From contig NZ_CP109796.1 in NCBI RefSeq assembly GCF_038725785.1, positions 5,208,001 through 5,272,000 on the forward strand: DNA of 64,000 bases, read 5' to 3'. This DNA comes from Termitidicoccus mucosus. GTDB taxonomy: Bacteria; Verrucomicrobiota; Verrucomicrobiia; Opitutales; Opitutaceae. Each line of letters begins with the position of its first letter. The stretch's first letter is position 1. The position numbers were made by a program, and so were the translations under genes. Below are positions 16,598-25,634 of this stretch, piece by piece. The notes under the pieces are model-generated. The model did no database searches, was not told where the DNA came from, and saw nothing but the letters and a program-made list of their open reading frames with translations.

Positions 16598-19500
16598 ATG
16601 TTTTCCAAAGTTTTGGTCGCCAATCGCGGCGCCATAGCCTGCCGCGTGATTCGCACGCTCCGCAAAATGGGCATCGCCTCGGTCGCGGTCTATTCCGAGG
16701 CCGACGTGGATTCCCTCCATGTGCGAATGGCCGATGAATCCGTCGCCATAGGCCCCGCTCCCGCCGCGCAGAGCTATCTCGACGCCGCGAAAATCCTCGA
16801 CGCCGCCGTCGCCACCGGCGCGCAGGCGATTCATCCGGGCTACGGGTTCCTTTCCGAGAATCCCGGTTTCGCCGATGCCTGCGCCGCGGCGGGCATTGTG
16901 TTCATCGGCCCCACCGGCGACCAGATGCGAAAGTTCGGGTTGAAGCACACCGCCCGCGAAATCGCGCACGCGCACGGCGTGCCCTTGCTGCCCGGCACCG
17001 GCATCCTTCACGACGAGGCCGAGGCGGGGCGGGAGGCCGCGCGCATCGGCTGGCCAGTCATGCTGAAAAGCACCGGCGGCGGAGGCGGCATCGGCATGCA
17101 GGTCATCCGCGCGCCGGAGCAGCTCGCGCCGGCATTCGCGTCGGTGGCGCGCCTGGCGAAAAACAATTTCAAGGAGGGCGGCATCTTTCTGGAAAAATAT
17201 GTCGAGCGCGCCCGGCACATCGAGGTGCAGATTTTCGGGGACGGCTGCGGCCATGTCGTGGCCTTGGGCGAGCGCGATTGCTCGGTGCAGCGCCGCAACC
17301 AGAAAGTCGTCGAGGAAACCCCCGCGCCCGGGCTCACGGTGAACCAGCGCCGCCAGTTGCTGGAAAACGCCGCCCGCCTCGGCAACGCCGTCGGCTATCG
17401 CAATGCCGGCACGGTCGAGTTCATCTACGATGCGGCGACGGGCGCGTTCTACTTTCTCGAGGTCAACACGCGTCTCCAGGTCGAGCACGGCGTCACCGAG
17501 GAAGTGTGCGGCGTCGATCTAGTGGAGTGGATGCTGAAATGCGCCGCGGGCGAGCTTGACCTGTCAACTTACACGCCCTCCGCGACGGGGGCATCCATCC
17601 AAGTGCGCGTCTATGCCGAGGACCCCGGCAAGGAATTCCAGCCCGCCGCCGGCACGCTCACCGACGTGCATTTTCCCGAAAACGCCCGCGTGGAAACGTG
17701 GGTCGAGCGCGGCACCGAGGTGTCGGCTTTCTATGACCCGCTGCTCGCCAAGATCATTGTCAAGGGCGCCGACCGCGCCGGCGCGCTCGCCCGCCTCAAC
17801 GACGCGCTGGCCGGCACTCGCGTGCACGGCTTGGAAACCAACCTCGACTACCTGCGGCAAATCGCGGCGGATTCCGCTTTCGCGTCCGGCGGGGTCACGA
17901 CCGGTTTCCTCCGCGGGCTTCCCTACGCCGCCGGCACGATCGACGTCCTCGAAGGCGGCACGCAGACCACGGTGCAGGCCTGGCCGGGCCGCGTCGGTTA
18001 TTGGGACGTGGGAGTGCCGCCCTCCGGGCCGATGGACAGCCGTTCGTTCCGGCTGGCCAACCGCCTCGTCGGCAACCCGACGACCGCTGCCGGGCTCGAA
18101 ATCACGGTGGGCGGCCCCGCGCTGCGTTTCAACACGGACGCCGTCATCGCGCTCTGCGGCGCAACCCTGCCCGTGCAACTCGACGGGCAGCCGCTCCCTT
18201 GGTGGCAGGCCGTCCCGGTCAGACGCGGCCAGACGCTTCGCATCGGCTCGATCAAGGAATCCGGGATGCGCGCGTATCTGGCGATCAGAAACGGGCTCGA
18301 CGTGCCCGACTACCTCGGCAGCAAGGCCACCTTCACGCTCGGCCTATTCGGCGGACACGCCGGACGCAACCTGCGCGCCGGCGATGTGCTCCGCGTCAAG
18401 GCGGACGGCGCGTCCGCCGATCCCGCGGCGGCCCCGCTTCCGGAGAAAATCCGCCCGGCGATCACAAACACATGGCGGATCGGCGTCCTCTACGGCCCGC
18501 ATGGCGCGCCGGATTTTTTCACCGACGACGACATCGGCACCCTCCTCTCCGCCTCCTACGAGGTCCACTACAACTCCGCGCGCACGGGTGTGCGCCTGGT
18601 CGGCCCCAAGCCCGCCTGGGCGCGCCGCGACGGCGGCGAGGCCGGACTGCATCCTTCCAACATCCACGACAACGCCTACGCCATCGGCGCGATCGATTTC
18701 ACCGGCGACATGCCCATCATCCTCGGCCCCGACGGCCCGAGCTGCGGCGGCTTTGTCTGCCCGGCCTGCATCGTGCAAAGCGAGCTCTGGAAAATCGGCC
18801 AGCTCAAACCCGGCGACGAGGTGCGCTTCGTCGCCGTGGCCGCGGAAGAGGCCCGGCGGCGCGCCGCGCTCGCGGAAACGGAAATAGAAACCTTTGTTCC
18901 CTGCGGAGGAGACGCGCCTTTGCCCGAGCCGGCGGACGACATCCTCGTCCGGGAGCCGGCGATCCTGCACCGCCTGCCCGCCCGCGCCGGCGCGCCCGCG
19001 GTCTGCTACCGGCGCGCGGGCGACGCGTATTTGCTGATCGAATACGGTGACCCCGTCCTCGACATCGCCCTCCGCATGGCGGCACGACGATGTCCGCCGG
19101 GTCGCCTTTGATGCGAGCTACCTCGTGCTGGCCCTCGGCGACGTCTATCTCGGCGCGCCGGTGGCGACGCCCGTCGATCCGCGCCATCGCCTGGTGACGA
19201 CCAAATACAATCCCGCCCGCACCTGGACGCCCGAGAACGCGGTCGGCATCGGCGGCGCCTACCTCTGCATCTACGGCATGGAGGGCCCCGGCGGCTACCA
19301 GTTCATCGGGCGCACCTGCCAGATGTGGAACCGCCACCGCGCGACCGCCGATTTCACCGAGGGGAAGCCGTGGCTCCTGCGCTTCTTCGACCAGATACGC
19401 TTCCATCCCGTCACGCACGACGAGTTGTTGCGATTCCGCCGGGATTTTCCGCTGGGCCGCGTGAAACTGAAAATCGAGGAAGCGACCTTCCGCCTGCGCG

Positions 19501-19886
19501 ATTACCGGAATTTTCTGGCTGAAAACGCAGACAGCATCGCGACGGCCAAAAAGCGGCAGCAAACGGCGTTCGAGGCCGAGCGCCGCCGCTGGGAGGAGAG
19601 CGGCCAGCTCGAGTTCTCCGCCGAAACCGAGGCCGCGTGCGAGAGCGTCGCGGACGCGATTCCCGAGGGGTGCGTCGCCGTGCCCGCGCACATTCCGGGA
19701 AACATCTGGAAAGTGCTGGCCAGGCCCGGTGCCAAGGTCGCGAACGGCGAGCCGCTGGTCATTCTCGAATCCATGAAAATGGAGGTGACCATCGTCTCGC
19801 CCCGCGACGGACGGGTGCGTGAAATCCGCTGTGCCGAGGGCCGCCCGGTCCACGCCGGCGAGGCGCTCATGGTGATCGGGGAGTGA
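16598..19886 (+). pseudogene. Biotin-dependent urea/guanidine carboxylase, broken by internal deletion and frameshift
   Basis: The first frame (16598-19111, 837 codons) has a biotin-carboxylase domain (about 1-450, with K-S-T-G-G-G-G-G-I-G near 161 and E-V-N-T-R-L-Q-V-E-H near 288). An AHS2/PxpC-like domain follows (about 470-770, with G-V-P-P-S-G-P-M-D near 473). The AHS1/PxpB-like domain then starts ([11 protein letters not shown]) and the frame collapses near 19075. The other frame resumes as [14 protein letters not shown] and runs to 19886, ending in a biotinyl domain with E-S-M-K-M-E-V. Family members are about 1200 residues. Here roughly 100 residues of AHS1 between L-A-L-R and D-D-V-R-R are absent, and the phase is lost. 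The enzyme carboxylates urea or guanidine with ATP and bicarbonate. Either a real inactivating deletion or an assembly collapse explains it. No allophanate hydrolase gene follows. Confidence 0.85.
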
Positions 19887-19966
19887 TGCCGTTTCAGGAG
19901 CTATGCAGGGTATTTCACCCCGTTCATTCTGCCTAATATCATTTCCCGGTCCTTTATAGACTTATC

Positions 19967-20037
19967 AAGGTAGGGCGAGGCGTCCCCGCCGAACCGTTGG
20001 TCGCCTGCGGCTCGGCGGGGACGCCTCGCCCTACCTT
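19967..20037. repeat. Long palindrome, family A copy 1
   Basis: Near-perfect inverted repeat of 71 bp with arms AAGGTAGGGCGAGGCGTCC and its complement around a G/C-rich centre. Flanking strings (TAGACTTATC on the left, ATAAATTTCG on the right) are shared with copy 2 at 20793, so the mobile or copied unit is larger, about 100-120 bp. It lies just 3' of the carboxylase gene and could act as a transcript-end hairpin. Confidence 0.8.
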
Positions 20038-20205
20038 AAATATAAATTTCGTTCAGGGATGGTATAAAATAAACCAATCAATAAATTAAACCACTAATCT
20101 CCACTAATGAAACGGAGCACTAATAAACACTGATAAAAACATTAGTGATAATTACTGTTCCGGCAAGTTGTTGAAAATTAGTGGTTAATAAAAACGAACC
20201 ATTAA

Positions 20206-20286
20206 TTTAACCGCAAAGGACACAAAGGTCGCAAAGAACCAGCATAATCACCCTTGAGTTCTTTGTGTTCTCTGTGATTGATAAAA
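20206..20286. repeat. Palindromic intergenic repeat, family D-like copy
   Basis: Inverted arms of the form CCGCAAAGGACACAAAGGTCGC and its imperfect complement (TTCTTTGTGTTCTCTGTGATT) meet in a short loop. It ends 4 bp before the nikR ATG, so it overlaps the regulatory leader of that gene. The style resembles the D copies at 47985, 54351 and 54552, though the sequence is more distant. Confidence 0.55.
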
Positions 20287-20289
20287 GTC

Positions 20290-20721
20290 ATGCCAAAACA
20301 CGACAAAATCGCCCGCTTCAGTGTTTCGCTCCCGGAAAGTCTGCTCGACGAACTCGACGCCATGGTGGAGCGCAGGGGCTACCAAAGCCGCTCCCAGGCG
20401 GTGGCCGCGCTCGCGCGCGACGGGCTGGTCGAATACGCCTCCCAGCTCGGCACGGAATCGGTCGCGGGCACGATCAATCTGGTTTACGACTACAAGAAAA
20501 AAGGTCTCCAGGCCAAGCTGGCCGCGATCCAGCACAACTATTATCTGCTGATCGTTGCCAACATGCATGTCCATTTGGAGAATCACAATTATCTCGAGGT
20601 GCTGCTTGTCCAGGGGCGGGCCAGCGAATTGCAAAAGCTCGCCGATGAATTGATCACCTGCCGGGGCGTGAAAAACGGCCGCATCAGCCTCACCGCCACC
20701 ACCATTCCGCCGTTGTTGTAG
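20290..20721 (+). CDS. nikR: NikR-like ribbon-helix-helix metalloregulator with altered metal site
   Basis: A 143-residue protein. The N-terminal ribbon-helix-helix DNA-binding part (about 5-48, I-A-R-F-S-V-S-L-P-E then R-S-Q-A-V) is followed by an ACT-like metal-binding domain. Aligning to E. coli NikR by eye, His76, His87 and His89 are kept as His82, His93 and His95 (Q-H-N-Y-Y and H-V-H). The fourth ligand Cys95 is replaced by Tyr101 (H-N-Y-L-E-V). So it may bind nickel differently or sense another metal. The ATG at 20290 is chosen; a TTG 12 bases earlier lies inside the repeat. No nickel transporter or hydrogenase gene is near, so its target is unknown. It is convergent with nrdG. Confidence 0.85.
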   Translation: MPKHDKIARFSVSLPESLLDELDAMVERRGYQSRSQAVAALARDGLVEYASQLGTESVAGTINLVYDYKKKGLQAKLAAIQHNYYLLIVANMHVHLENHNYLEVLLVQGRASELQKLADELITCRGVKNGRISLTATTIPPLL

Positions 20722-20792
20722 CCCAGGGAGGAAAAGGCCCGCGGCGCGGACATCGTGACGGATATTATTTCCGCATCATTTTAGACTTATCA

Positions 20793-20861
20793 AGGCAGGG
20801 CGAGGCGTCCCCGCCGAGCCGTTGGTCGCCCGCGGCTCGGCGGGGACGCCTCGCCCTACCT
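20793..20861. repeat. Long palindrome, family A copy 2, between convergent genes
   Basis: Inverted repeat with arms AGGCAGGGCGAGGCGTCC and its near complement, in the same orientation as copy 1 and with the same flanks (TAGACTTATC upstream, ATAAATTTCG downstream). It lies between the convergent ends of nikR and nrdG and could serve as a two-way terminator hairpin, although there is no long T-run. Confidence 0.8.
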
Positions 20862-20906
20862 AATATAAATTTCGCCCGGAGACGGTATAATATTGGACAC
20901 GGACGG

Positions 20907-21485
20907 TCAGGGTTGGCGGTAGGTTTGCCAGATGTGGGGCGAGCCTTGCGCGATGGCGGCGAGGGCGGGCGTGTCGGCTTCTGTCAGGCTGGGCCAGCGC
21001 GTGGTGCGGAGTTGGTGCGGCGTGCCTGACTCGCGGAGAAGGGCGATGGTTTCCTTGAGGGCGGCAATGTCCACGGCCACGCCGGCGGCCTCGTCGTAGC
21101 GGGGCCACGGGGCCTTGAGGTCCATCGCGACGTAGTCGATGAGGCGCGCGGCGAGGAGCGCGCGGACAACGGCGGGGCGGCTGCCGTTGGTGTCGAGTTT
21201 GATGCGATAACCGAGGGCGCGGATGCGGCGGATAAAATCGGGGAGATCGGCGTGAAGCGTGGGCTCGCCGCCGGTGATGACGGCGCCGTCGAGCCGGCCG
21301 CGGCGCGTGGCGAGGCGGGCGAGGATGTCGGCCTCGGGAAGCGGCGCGGTGAAATTTTTGGGATAAACGAGCGCGGGATTGTGGCACCAGGGGCAGCGCC
21401 AGTTGCAGCCTTGGGTGAAAATGACCGCGGCGATGTGTCCGGGAAAATCACCCAGGGAGCAGGGGACGTAGCCGCCGATGCGCAT
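20907..21485 (-). CDS. nrdG: Anaerobic ribonucleotide reductase activating protein, radical SAM
   Basis: A 192-residue protein with the radical-SAM cluster motif C-N-W-R-C-P-W-C-H-N-P at residues 27-37 (Cys27, Cys31, Cys34 binding the 4Fe-4S cluster). The SAM-binding G-G-E-P segment (T-G-G-E-P-T-L) lies near residue 71. It generates the glycyl radical on NrdD by reductive cleavage of S-adenosylmethionine under anoxic conditions. The N-terminal I-G-G-Y-V-P-C-S-L-G-D-F-P-G is typical of the NrdG/PflA type found with NrdD. It sits 127 bp downstream of nrdD on the same strand, with a palindromic repeat in the gap, and probably shares its transcript. Confidence 0.93.
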   Translation of the reverse strand: MRIGGYVPCSLGDFPGHIAAVIFTQGCNWRCPWCHNPALVYPKNFTAPLPEADILARLATRRGRLDGAVITGGEPTLHADLPDFIRRIRALGYRIKLDTNGSRPAVVRALLAARLIDYVAMDLKAPWPRYDEAAGVAVDIAALKETIALLRESGTPHQLRTTRWPSLTEADTPALAAIAQGSPHIWQTYRQP

Positions 21486-21531
21486 AGTGGAGATGAGTGG
21501 AGGGTGTGGGATGGAAGCGGGCGGGATGGGT

Positions 21532-21600
21532 GGCTGGCAGGCGGCCAGCCCAGACCGGCGGCGCGGAGCGCCGTCTGCCGGCAGGATGCCGGCGCTCCCA
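21532..21600. repeat. GC-rich palindromic repeat, family F copy 1, between nrdD and nrdG
   Basis: Contains the string GCCGGCAGGATGCCGGCGCTCC preceded by a complementary C-C-A-G-C-C/G-G-C-G-G-C-G stretch. A related copy lies at 49624-49692. It is located in the nrdD-nrdG gap and may form a stable hairpin that lowers nrdG expression relative to nrdD, or stabilises the upstream message. Confidence 0.55.
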
Positions 21601-21612
21601 GTCGCTGGCGCG

Positions 21613-23937
21613 TTATTTTGCGGCGGCGATGGCAGACGGGACGTTCATGGTGTCGGGGGCCAGCGGGATGACATTTTGGCCGGGTGACAAGGTGGCGACG
21701 ACGGGGGTCTTATAGACGCGGCGGCGGGCAAACTCGGCCTGCTTGCCTTCGTTCCATTGCTGCACGGGGCGGAGGTAGCCGACGACGCGGGAATAGACCT
21801 CGGACGGACGGCCGCAGTCGGGGCAGGTGTGGTGCTCGCCGGCAATGTATCCATGTTCCGGGCACACGCTGAAGGTCGGCGTGAGCGAGAAGTAGGGCAT
21901 GCGGTAGGTTTCGGCGATGCGGCGGACGAGGAGCTTCGTCGCGACCGGGTCGGCGATGCGTTCGCCGAGGAAGAGGTGCAGCACGGTGCCGCCGGTGTAG
22001 CGGGTTTGCAGTTCGTCCTGATGATCGAGCGCCTCGAAGAGGTCGTCGGTCGCCTGCACGGGGAGGTGGCTGGAATTGGTGTAGAAGGGTTTCGCGCCCT
22101 GGAGCAGGTCTTCCTCGTTGGCGGCGAGGATGCCGGGGCAGGTTTCCTTGTCCTTTTTGGCGAGGCGGTAGCTGGTGCCTTCGGCGGGGGTGGCCTCGAG
22201 GTTGTAGTGGTTGCCGGTCTCGGTCTGGTAGGCGATGAGGCGCCCGCGCATGAAGTCGAGCGTGCGGAGGGCGAAGTCGCGGCCCTCGGGCGTGATGATG
22301 CCGCCCAGGCCGAGGTTGGCGCAGGCTTCGTTCATGCCGACGAGGCCGATGGTGGAGAAGTGGTTGCCCCAGTAGCGGCCGCCGCGTTTGCCGAGGTAGT
22401 ATTTGGTATATGGATACAGGCCGGCATCGGTGAGGCGTTCGAGGAGCTTGCGCTTGGTCTCGAGGGAGTCGCGGGCCATGTCCATGAGGCGGACGAGTTT
22501 TTCGCGGAAGGTTTTTTCGCGGGCGGCGAGGGGCGCGTCGGCGCCGGGTGCGGCGGGGTTTTCGCGCGTGGCGAGCCAGCCGAGGCGCGGGAGGTTGATG
22601 GTCACGACGCCGACGGAGCCGGTGAGCGGGTGCGCGCCGAAGAGGCCGCCGCCGCGGCGTTCGAGCTGGGTGTTGTCGATGCGGAGGCGGCAGCACATGG
22701 AGCGCGCGTCCTCGGGCTTCATGTCGGAGTTGATGAAGTTGGAGAAATAGGGGATGCCGTAGCGGCCGGTCATTTCCCACAGGCCGGCGAGGTTGGGGTT
22801 GTCCCAGTCGAAGTCGGGGGTGAGGTTGATGGTCGGTATCGGAAAGGTCATGACGCGGCCCTTGGCGTCGCCCTCGGCCATGACCTCGAAGAAGGCGCGG
22901 TTGAAGAGGTTCATCTCGGCTTGGAAATCGCCGTAGGTCTCGGGGCGCCAGGCGCCGCCGTGGACGACGGGCTGGCCGGCGAAATGGCGCGGGCAGACGA
23001 GGTCGAGGGTGATGTTGGTAAACGGGGTCTGGAAGCCGACGCGGGTGGGGACGTTGACGTTGTAGATGAATTCCTGGAGGGCCTGCTTGACCTGCGCGAA
23101 GTCCAGCCCGTCGAAGCGGATGAAGGGCGCGAGGAGGGTGTCGAAGCTGGAGAAGGCCTGCGCGCCGGCGGCCTCGCCCTGGAGGGTGTAGAAGAAGTTG
23201 ACGATCTGGCCGAGCGCGCTGCGGAGGTGGCGGGGCGGGCGGGACTCGATTTTTCCGGCGACGCCGCCGAAGCCGCGCTGGAGGAGGTCCGACAGGTCCC
23301 AGCCGACGCAGTAAACGGAGAGTTGGTTGAGGTCGTGGAGGTGAAAATCGCCGGTCTCGTGCGCGGCGCGGATTTCGGGCGGGTAGATGGCGTTGAGCCA
23401 GTAGGATTGGGAGACGGTGGCGGCGAGGTAGTTGTTGAGGCCCTGGAGCGAGTAGCTCATGTTGCTGTTTTCACGGACCTGCCAGTCGAGCTGCCGGAGG
23501 TAGCCGTCGATGAGCTCGACGTCCTGGCGGGCGGTGATCTCGCGGAGGCGTTTGTGCTGGTCGCGGTAAACGATGAAGGCGCGCGCGGTGCGGCGGAAGG
23601 GCGAGCCGAGGAGCATTTCCTCGATGACGTCCTGCACCTGCTCGACGCTGGGCGTGGTGTCGGCGATGGTGGCGGTGAGGTGATTGACGGCGCGGAGGGT
23701 GAGGCGCTGCGCCATGGCGCCGTCGTATTCGCCGGTGGCGGCCCCGGCGCGGGCGAGCGAGCGGGTGATGCGGGCGGCGTCGAAGGCGACGAGGCGGCCG
23801 TCGCGCTTGCGGACTTGCGCGGGCAGGCCGGGCGCGCCGCGGAGAAACGCGGCGAGGTCCTGCGCGGGTGTCGGGAGGTGGAGGGCGGGCGTGGCGGAGG
23901 AGGCGGAGGGTGTGTCGGAGAAAATGGAGTCGGACAT
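21613..23937 (-). CDS. nrdD: Anaerobic (class III) ribonucleoside-triphosphate reductase
   Basis: A 774-residue glycyl-radical enzyme that reduces ribonucleotides to deoxyribonucleotides without oxygen. An ATP-cone allosteric domain lies near 40-130 (V-R-K-R-D-G-R-L-V-A-F). The catalytic barrel follows. Near the C-terminus is a metal-binding knob C-P-E-H (Cys692) and C-P-D-C (Cys705, Cys708), then the glycyl-radical loop R-V-V-G-Y-L with Gly720 as the radical site. Length is normal for the family. No Shine-Dalgarno is seen before the ATG; the context is CACCCGCCATG, as for rpsJ. A cobalamin riboswitch with terminator lies about 350 bp upstream on the same strand with no gene in between, so B12 probably represses nrdDG. 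A B12-dependent class II RNR elsewhere in the genome would explain this. Confidence 0.95.
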   Translation of the reverse strand: MSDSIFSDTPSASSATPALHLPTPAQDLAAFLRGAPGLPAQVRKRDGRLVAFDAARITRSLARAGAATGEYDGAMAQRLTLRAVNHLTATIADTTPSVEQVQDVIEEMLLGSPFRRTARAFIVYRDQHKRLREITARQDVELIDGYLRQLDWQVRENSNMSYSLQGLNNYLAATVSQSYWLNAIYPPEIRAAHETGDFHLHDLNQLSVYCVGWDLSDLLQRGFGGVAGKIESRPPRHLRSALGQIVNFFYTLQGEAAGAQAFSSFDTLLAPFIRFDGLDFAQVKQALQEFIYNVNVPTRVGFQTPFTNITLDLVCPRHFAGQPVVHGGAWRPETYGDFQAEMNLFNRAFFEVMAEGDAKGRVMTFPIPTINLTPDFDWDNPNLAGLWEMTGRYGIPYFSNFINSDMKPEDARSMCCRLRIDNTQLERRGGGLFGAHPLTGSVGVVTINLPRLGWLATRENPAAPGADAPLAAREKTFREKLVRLMDMARDSLETKRKLLERLTDAGLYPYTKYYLGKRGGRYWGNHFSTIGLVGMNEACANLGLGGIITPEGRDFALRTLDFMRGRLIAYQTETGNHYNLEATPAEGTSYRLAKKDKETCPGILAANEEDLLQGAKPFYTNSSHLPVQATDDLFEALDHQDELQTRYTGGTVLHLFLGERIADPVATKLLVRRIAETYRMPYFSLTPTFSVCPEHGYIAGEHHTCPDCGRPSEVYSRVVGYLRPVQQWNEGKQAEFARRRVYKTPVVATLSPGQNVIPLAPDTMNVPSAIAAAK

Positions 23938-24020
23938 GGCGGGTGAATGGCGTGGTGATTATGGCGAGGGATACGGTGTGAAAACGGGCGGATTATCGGC
24001 AGTGGATGGATACACTATTG

Positions 24021-24129
24021 GATAATCGTTCCCTTTCTCTTTTTCGTAATCGTTCTTTTCGATTTTTGTCCCGGGCGCCCGCGTTATTCGGACGGGTTCG
24101 ATAACGAGTAAGAGAACGAAAACGATTGT
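24021..24129. repeat. AT/GC mixed inverted repeat in nrdD leader
   Basis: The left arm (24021-24061, T-A-A-T-C-G-T-T-C-C-C-T-T-T-C-T-C type) and right arm (24099-24128, A-G-A-G-A-A-C-G-A-A-A-A-C-G-A-T-T type) are imperfect complements around a G/C-rich centre. It lies in the untranslated leader between the riboswitch terminator and nrdD. A shorter hairpin, CACGGGCTGGAGGCCCGTG, follows at 24167-24185. Both look like inserted genomic repeats rather than parts of the switch. Confidence 0.5.
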
Positions 24130-24287
24130 GGCGGGGGAGGGCAGGGGGATTCCGCGCGACGCCGGTCACGGGCTGGAGGCCCGTGCCACAAGAAACAAAA
24201 AAACGCCGAGGGTGTATCGGCGCAATGAATGGACGCGGGCGCGCGGCAAGCGCGCCCGGGGAGGGAGGCTGGTTCATTCGTGCGATG

Positions 24288-24321
24288 AAGAAAAAAAAGA
24301 GCCGCGACGGAGGGTCGTGGC
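24288..24321 (-). terminator. Intrinsic terminator directly after cobalamin riboswitch
   Basis: On the minus strand an 8-bp stem with one mismatch (GCCACGAC, loop CCTCC, GTCGCGGC) is followed by a run of eight T. It lies about 15 bases past the B12-box part of the riboswitch, the classic layout for transcription-termination control of the downstream nrdDG operon. Confidence 0.75.
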
Positions 24322-24334
24322 ATTGATGAACTCG

Positions 24335-24560
24335 GCAGGGATGTTCGGACTCCGGGCTTCAGGAGACGCGCTTGGCGTGCCCCAGCCATTGGCCGGCCTT
24401 CACCCGCTCGCAGACGAGCGGATTGGCGTTGCCCGGAGCGCGTGTTCTCGAAACGCGTCCGGTGGACAATGTCACCCGTAACCGCAGCGCGACTGTGGCC
24501 GGTTTGCACGGCCTTTCCCGCTGCCGGGGATGATGTGAAAAAGAACGCGCCAAGGCTAGG
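24335..24560 (-). ncRNA. Cobalamin riboswitch upstream of nrdD
   Basis: Reading the minus strand, the conserved core appears in order. CATCCCCGGCAGCGGGAAAG is followed by G-C-C-G-T-G-C-A-A-A-C-C-G-G-C-C, then C-A-G-T-C-G-C-G-C-T-G-C-G-G-T-T-A (the A-C-U-G-U region). Later comes GCGGGTGAAGGC, and finally the B12-box-like GAAGCCCGGAGTCCGAAC. This matches the AdoCbl/cobalamin class by order and spacing. The element is followed by an intrinsic terminator. No gene lies between it and nrdD, so the regulated operon should be nrdD-nrdG. The outer boundaries are approximate. Confidence 0.82.
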
Positions 24561-24659
24561 CTCGCGGGCTGCGCACATGCAACAGGATTGTGGATAAAAT
24601 TTCGGTTCACCGGCGCATTCCGGGGCGAGTGCGCGGGCAGCCACACCGCGCGGGTGTAA

Positions 24660-25208
24660 AAATGCGCCGCATGATTCTATCCGCGCTCATAAATCCAGGG
24701 CCATCAGGACACCGGTATCAGGTTTCATGCACTGCCTGTGTTTGCTTAACATGTTGAAATATTGTATCTTATATGTTTATAAGGTGCAAAAAAAGAACCA
24801 TAACATCCATCTTGTTCCTCTGCTGTGCGTCACTTTTCATTCCTTCCGATTCTTTATTCCACCCAGATCACCTCCACCCACTTCATTACCCCGCCAGAGC
24901 GTCCAACAGATTCCGCCGGCATTGGATAATCATCATGAAGAAGCCCCTCGCGTTTCCACGTGCCTTCCTTTCTATTCCTTGGTTTTTATATATCGTCCGC
25001 GCCGGTCTCAAAACATCGAATCGGCGAATGATATAATCATCCCAAGCCGCCTCATCCCCTTTGATTCATTATTATGCCAGCATCATATCATCGAGATGCA
25101 TCAGTAATGTCCATGTTTCTTGCGATTTTGCCATGCTCCTGCGCGGATTGGTACAAGGCATATATTAAATAAAACCCGAATAATAATATAAAAATATTTC
25201 ATATTATC
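24660..25208. other. Intergenic region without recognised gene
   Basis: About 550 AT-richer bases between the riboswitch and the giant autotransporter. Frames here encode basic, Pro/Ser/His-rich peptides without family signal, and I see no RNA motif. It should contain the outward promoters of both units, but none stands out. Confidence 0.5.
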
Positions 25209-25634
25209 ATGAAATTGAATAACTTCCCAGTTAATTTTATCGGGCGCGCCCGTCGCCGGCGGTCCTTGATGGTCGCGCTCGCGCTCGTCCCGGCATTCTT
25301 GCAGCCGCCCGCGCGCGCCGCCGTTGTCCCAGTCCCGGAAATAACGACAAGCGACACCACCTATATCATCAGCCTCGGCGATACCGTCGGCCCGGCCACA
25401 TCCACCACCGGCACGATCATGGCCGACGGCGCAAGGCTGGTCATCAGCCGCGCTCCCGGACTCGGCACAACCAACCTGTTTGCCGGCGCGAATTTCGCCA
25501 GCCTTGCCGCGCTGAACATCACCGGCACCAACGGCGGGCGCGTCGTGTTTCAGGACATCCACTATGACCAGGACAACAGGCATGCGGGTGTGGCCGAGAT
25601 CAACACCACATACACCAATCTGACCCAGTTGAAC

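Noticed and set aside
21757-23946. Long plus-strand frame opposite nrdD
   Set aside because: It mirrors nrdD codon positions and yields a Val/Glu/Gly-rich peptide. nrdD itself has complete family motifs.
23938-24020. NrdR box upstream of nrdD (ACACTAT string near 24011)
   Set aside because: Only half of the palindromic consensus is present, with no second box at the usual spacing. It also lies downstream of the riboswitch terminator.
24727-25107. 126-codon frame before the giant autotransporter
   Set aside because: Composition (Ser/His/Pro/Leu, many aromatics) looks non-coding; no Shine-Dalgarno, family motif or signal peptide.
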